Assembly: GCF_032854445.1 (NCBI RefSeq)
Contig: NC_088295.1
Coordinates: forward strand, 71,824,028 to 71,888,027
From: Liolophura sinensis
Lineage: Eukaryota; Mollusca; Polyplacophora; Chitonida; Chitonidae
Reading direction: 5' to 3'
DNA length: 64,000 nucleotides
In this document: positions 60,530-64,000 of the stretch, piece after piece
How positions within the stretch are numbered: position 1 is the first letter of the stretch
Layout: each line of letters starts with the position of its first letter
Notes under the pieces: model-generated
What the model was told of the DNA's origin: nothing
The model's input: only the letters and a program-made list of their open reading frames with translations
Database searches by the model: none
Program-made: the position numbers and the translations under genes

Positions 60530-60880
60530 ATGCACGGATCGAGTGTTCTTTGTGCACAGCTTGGCCTTGATACAAGTAACAATCCTTGTTATATTGTCTT
60601 TCTGATAAGGGTAATGTAGGCCCTCTCCAGGAATTTCTGCGAATATTCTGCTTTATCACATATGTAAAGGCGTTATGCACGGATTTTAATAAAGCTTTGC
60701 AAATAGCTTGACCTCGGTACAGGTACCAATCCAGTAATCTGGATACTAGGGTTATTCTTCACCGTTACCATATATCTTAAAGAAGTTATGGCGGGATATT
60801 TATGAAACTTTATGAACAAGATCAGCTACGCACAAGCACCAATCCATTTTATTTTGGTGGTGATAGGGAGCCAACTTCGT
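60530..60880. repeat. Degenerate tandem element, three units of about 130 bp
   Basis: Three units share the order tgcacggat or gcgggatat, then a ttaataaagctttg / ttatgaaacttta-like piece, then gcttg(g/a)cct..tacaagta / gtacaggta / cacaagca ending in caatcc. Starts are near 60530, 60673 and 60791. The last ends in attttggtggtgatagg. It looks like a dispersed marine-invertebrate repeat rather than a gene. Confidence 0.5.
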
Positions 60881-61049
60881 TTAACGAAGTTGTGCCTGTA
60901 GTGAGATGCATACGTCCTATGCAGAGCCTATAGAGAACATTCCGTTCAGCGTGCAGTTTAGATAACGTCTTGCTTTTCGTGTGCATAGTTAGGGTTGTAA
61001 TCCAGTCCAAAATAATCGCAAAAACGTACAGACCGTGTTGCATGAAAAG

Positions 61050-61182
61050 GGACACGTAACGTCAGTCAAACTCAAGGTAACGTCGCTGAAGTTTAAAGAA
61101 CAAAATCGCTGTACGAACGACAGAGAACGTAACTACAGCGAACGTCAACGTCACATAAAGACGTTCGCGTCCTAAAATTTAT
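61050..61182 (+). promoter_or_regulatory. ACGT-rich promoter-like segment of the right-hand gene
   Basis: Seven ACGT cores lie within about 115 bp (cacgtaacgtcag, gtaacgtcgc, gaacgtaac, aacgtcaacgtcac, gacgttcgc), including CRE/bZIP-like motifs. A perfect 9-bp inverted repeat GCGAACGTC (61138-61146) / GACGTTCGC (61160-61168) stands just upstream of the first possible ATG. Confidence 0.4.
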
Positions 61183-61558
61183 ATGCGTGTGAATTTGATT
61201 CCGTTGTGTACTCAGATAGTTATAGGGAATGATGCATGCATGAAGTTAATCATGGACCTTAGCAATGTGCTAATGAAGAGTGCCTTGCTGGACAGCTCTG
61301 GAAACATGGGTCTGTCCAGTTTGTTTGGATCGATGGGAGACTTTTACGACAACGGTGCCAGAAGAGATGCCAAGTCTTCTGGGAACAGACGAAATACGTC
61401 CTACGGGGACAACAGAATTTACACATCTAAATACCGACAGTCCTGGGACCCTAGTTTCGAGGAATGCAACGACGAAGATGAGCTTGCCGAAGAATTGGCG
61501 AACAGAGCGATACTTTCGGCCACAATGAACGAGGACGACGAGGACAGTTTTGGAATAG
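61183..61558 (+). CDS. Unrecognised gene, exon 1
   Basis: The frame is open from ATG 61183 through donor GGAATAG|gtacgt at 61558/61559, leaving 1 nt. A possible acceptor at 61215 would make ATG 61240 (M-K-L-I-M-D-L) the start. The exon is CpG-richer than its surroundings, which supports coding. Confidence 0.65.
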
Positions 61559-61826
61559 GTACGTCCCTATATATGTAGATTAAATGCATTAGGTTATTTG
61601 ATCTGATAAGGCCTATAGTACGGTAGAGTGTCATCGACATTTATATTTTTATTTTAGTTTTGTGACCTTTTCTTTGGTTTCCAACTGAGTGAAAACAGTT
61701 ATCGCCTATGTTAAAAAGTTTTCACCATGTTGAAACATGTGGAAACTCAAGTGACACAAGAAGTGTCTTCGCGTCTTCGAACCCACGGACTAAAGATGGC
61801 AGAATATTATGTATACACACAAAATA

Positions 61827-61905
<79 letters not shown>

Positions 61906-63736
61906 TGTGTTGTCATATATGTTGTTATTGTCTGGTGAACGCTGTTTTACCGTTTTACCTCACCACTGGACTATTTCGATCCAGAGTATGGCAATGTATA
62001 ACGTTTCAACCCTGTTGAAAACCTTTTCACATTGGTGATAACTGTTTCACAAGACTTCCAAAAAAATGTACATGTAAATATCATATATAGGACACCATGG
62101 ATAACTGTCTGAAGGTCAAGTATAGATGAAGTTCCAGGACGTGATGCTGGCCTTGTATCGGCCTTTAACAATATGTGCAAACTAAAAGCTGGACATAATA
62201 TATGGTACTGACAACTACCACGACAAATGTGTAGAGCCGCATTCTTGTATGTGTGCACTGAATTTTGTGTCATTAAGCTTTATCAGCCTTCAGATAACCA
62301 AACAAATGTATATAATTGCAGATAACTACACTGCCATGTGTAATATATGATAGCGGAAAGCAGTTATTATACTGTTCCTTTTTGCAGCCAGATCAAATGA
62401 CACATCGGGCAGAAAACCCAGAGACTACATGAACCAACCGAGGAGAAAAATCGTGCCGATAGAAAGTTTGATCAAAGGTGAAAAGTACAAGAAATCGCCA
62501 AATAAGCTGGATCGAAAAATAAAGCGAGTGAAAAACAGGCAAGATTCTGCAGAGGACGTGATTTATATGGCTGAAGAGGTACCCACGGGTAGCACCCAGC
62601 CCCCGCCCGGTATGCCTCCGGGTCCTACCATTTGCCTTCCCCTCCATACTTACAGGTATATGGATAGGTGTATTGTCTATAAACATATCTAAAGTGTCAT
62701 CTTATTTAGTTTTATTCTATGCCTATAAATTTGGCCGACATGATAGTGAATTTTGTTGTGACTTTTGTAGACTGAACTGACTTAGCACAGCGATAACCTA
62801 TGTACAAAAACGCCAAAAAAGAAAAAAAAATTAAAATATTGTATGGAAATTTCATGCCTGCAGCACGCTACAAATTGGCAACCCTGTAGCTGAACGATAC
62901 ACTTTGTTTATACATAGTTGCTAAGTGCTGTGCGTGTTGTGAGCCACACCATGCGGCCAACGAGTTTAGTACTTACCACGACTCTGTTGGCCTGTAAGGC
63001 TACATTATTTTTTTGTTACAACAAACATTGCTTTTCTTGAAGTTGAATGATGACACATAAATGCCAAAGTTTCTTGGTTTACATGAATGAAATTGGCACT
63101 ACACCAGATTTGTACTGATTTTAACAAAATCCAGAAGCATTCCTTCAAGGACTCTACAAATTTGGATGAGCAATTTAACGTTTCAACACCTTATGGAAAA
63201 CTTTTGTTACAGGAGAATGATATCGGCCGAGATCGCGGCAGAAGGGAGGTTCATGCAGGAATACTACGCTCATTCAATGCAATGTCTGATGAACGAAAAG
63301 GACGCTGCTCTACGCACCCAGATTTTCTGGCAAGGTAAAAAGGACAAGTGAAATAAAAATAAGCTACTCCTACCGGTAGTTGACTTTTTTTTCAGCTTAA
63401 GCTATTCATAGTATAAAAATGGCGTCGCCCTGTGCATATATATTATTTCAGTCTATGGACGATGTTGTAAAGTTATTCATGATTTTGCGGATCTAAACCT
63501 CTGGTGCCATATCTAGAGGGCAAATTCCCATGCAGGTTTTTTTTTTTCAAATCAACGTAATTGAACACGGACTACAGCACTTTTTGTCGTCTATAATTAC
63601 ATACACTGTGGCGTTCGATGTACGTGGTGGGCATAAAGCGGATATATATACTGTATGCTACGTTTCATTTCTCCATTCAGTTCCAGCGATATCAAATCTA
63701 CAACTACGAAGGCATACACCTGGATGGTCCACATAA
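61183..63736 (+). CDS. Unrecognised four-exon gene, complete (254 or 273 aa)
   Basis: Exons are 61183(or 61216)-61558, 62388-62655, 63213-63334 and 63681-63736. All junctions are GT-AG and phases agree (1, 2, 1), ending in TAA at 63734-63736. Starting at ATG 61240 gives 254 aa and at ATG 61183 gives 273 aa. tgtgtactcag at 61215 could be an acceptor, favouring the shorter form. Layout: an N-terminal helix (LSNVLMKSALLDSSG), a Gly/Ser/Asp-rich part (GLSSLFGSMGDFYDNGARRD), an acidic helix (EECNDEDELAEELANRAIL), a basic stretch that may be a nuclear signal (KYKKSPNKLDRKIKRVKNRQ), a Pro-rich turn (QPPPGMPPGP), a long helix (ISAEIAAEGRFMQEYYAHSM) and the tail HTPGWST. No family is recognised. No signal peptide or membrane segment is evident. 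It is divergent to ATXN7L3 but about 3.7 kb away. Confidence 0.68.
61829..61903. repeat. (TA)n microsatellite, about 37 repeats
   Basis: This uninterrupted TA run of about 75 bp in intron 1 of the right-hand gene creates spurious poly(Ile-Tyr) open frames on both strands. Confidence 0.95.
62388..62655 (+). CDS. Unrecognised gene, exon 2
   Basis: 268 nt, acceptor gttcctttttgcag, donor CTTACAG|gtatat. It encodes RSNDTSGRKPRDYMNQPRRK, the basic segment and the Pro-rich turn. An alternative donor GAAGAG|gtaccc at 62578 would change the frame of exon 3, which stays open in that frame as well, but the choice given here yields a cleaner helical sequence and a short terminal exon in phase. Confidence 0.68.
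63213..63334 (+). CDS. Unrecognised gene, exon 3
   Basis: 122 nt, acceptor cttttgttacag, donor TGGCAAG|gtaaaa. It encodes RMISAEIAAEGRFMQEYYAH then SMQCLMNEKDAALRTQIFWQ, a strongly helical, Met/Gln/Glu-rich stretch that may mediate protein binding. Confidence 0.68.
63681..63736 (+). CDS. Unrecognised gene, last exon
   Basis: The acceptor has a good pyrimidine tract (tttcatttctccattcag). The exon completes a Val codon, encodes PAISNLQLRRHTPGWST and stops at TAA. No AATAAA is seen before the window ends. Confidence 0.6.
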
Positions 63737-64000
63737 AGTTTCAAAACTTTCTGTGTCCTCCTGGTGTCAATTACGTTTTTTTATTACGTTTTGTTAAAGC
63801 ATTAACATGTCGACAACTAGATCTGAGGCCTGTTTCATTCATACCAGCTTAGCTCTCTGAACTTAATGTGGAAGGTAAGCTGGGAACATGGCCAATCGAT
63901 CTCAGAGCTAGTCGACAACTATAAAATTTTACTTATGTTTGGACCTATTACTTGGAGTTATATCAAAATATCACAATATATTATCCTAATTTATTACTTG
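63737..64000 (+). other. 3' flank of the right-hand gene
   Basis: Probable 3' UTR and flank. AT-rich, with no further exon, repeat or polyadenylation signal that I can support. Confidence 0.4.

Larger units (their letters stand above)
57581..61137. other. Intergenic region between divergent genes, repeats only
   Basis: It holds SINE copies (59033-59265 and 59345-59480) and a degenerate tandem element (60530-60880). Open frames at 57643-57852 and 60236-60505 have no family support. The second overlaps repeat-like DNA. Confidence 0.5.

Noticed and set aside
61722..62038. Open frames with long Ile-Tyr repeats on both strands
   Set aside because: Direct translation of a (TA)n microsatellite in an intron.
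1..64000. CRISPR arrays, bacterial operons, prophage or viral genes
   Set aside because: The tandem arrays here have no spacer pattern, and the genes are spliced animal genes. No reverse transcriptase, integrase, transposase or capsid motifs were seen.

Overview
The window is eukaryotic nuclear DNA, AT-rich and intron-rich. It has short GT-AG exons separated by long introns, tRNA-derived SINE copies, foldback elements, minisatellites and many copies of the palindromic motif ACATGT/TACATGTAC. The repeat style and gene models suggest a lophotrochozoan, most likely a mollusc. I infer that from general resemblance and it is not proven by any sequence here. No bacterial, viral, rRNA, tRNA-gene or CRISPR features are visible.

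Layout, left to right. (1) 1-21270, minus strand: the 5' part of a DLGAP/SAPAP/GKAP family scaffold gene. It has one large Ser/Arg-rich exon (19493-21270), a roughly 16 kb intron, a 593-nt exon (2885-3477), and the first two exons of the conserved C-terminal GKAP domain (752-857 and 146-237). The gene runs off the left edge. Reading phases agree at every junction. (2) 21271-36763: upstream or intronic DNA of the same gene with a possible leader exon near 31.2 kb, a SINE copy and a long inverted repeat. (3) About 36.76-37.05 kb: a CpG-richer stretch that looks like a divergent promoter. It has a tiny minus-strand ATG exon on one side and a plus-strand leader exon on the other. (4) 41788-43310, plus strand: a two-exon gene for an 80-residue, probably mitochondrial, single-pass membrane protein that I do not recognise. 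(5) 44.6-46.75 kb: two tandem-repeat arrays, one with alternating 112/122-bp units. (6) 49585-57445, minus strand: a complete ATXN7L3 homologue (SGF11 zinc finger plus SCA7-type zinc-binding region, SAGA deubiquitinase module), built from 11 coding exons that sum to 942 nt (313 residues plus stop). (7) 57.6-61.2 kb: repeats and promoter-like sequence. (8) 61183-63736, plus strand: a complete four-exon gene for a protein of about 254-273 residues that I do not recognise.

The genes look like neighbours by chance: a synaptic/cortical scaffold, a mitochondrial microprotein, a chromatin cofactor and an unknown. The most unusual structure is in the ATXN7L3 gene. Two of its introns begin with degenerate tandem arrays whose repeat unit contains the 5' splice site, so many decoy splice donors follow the real one.
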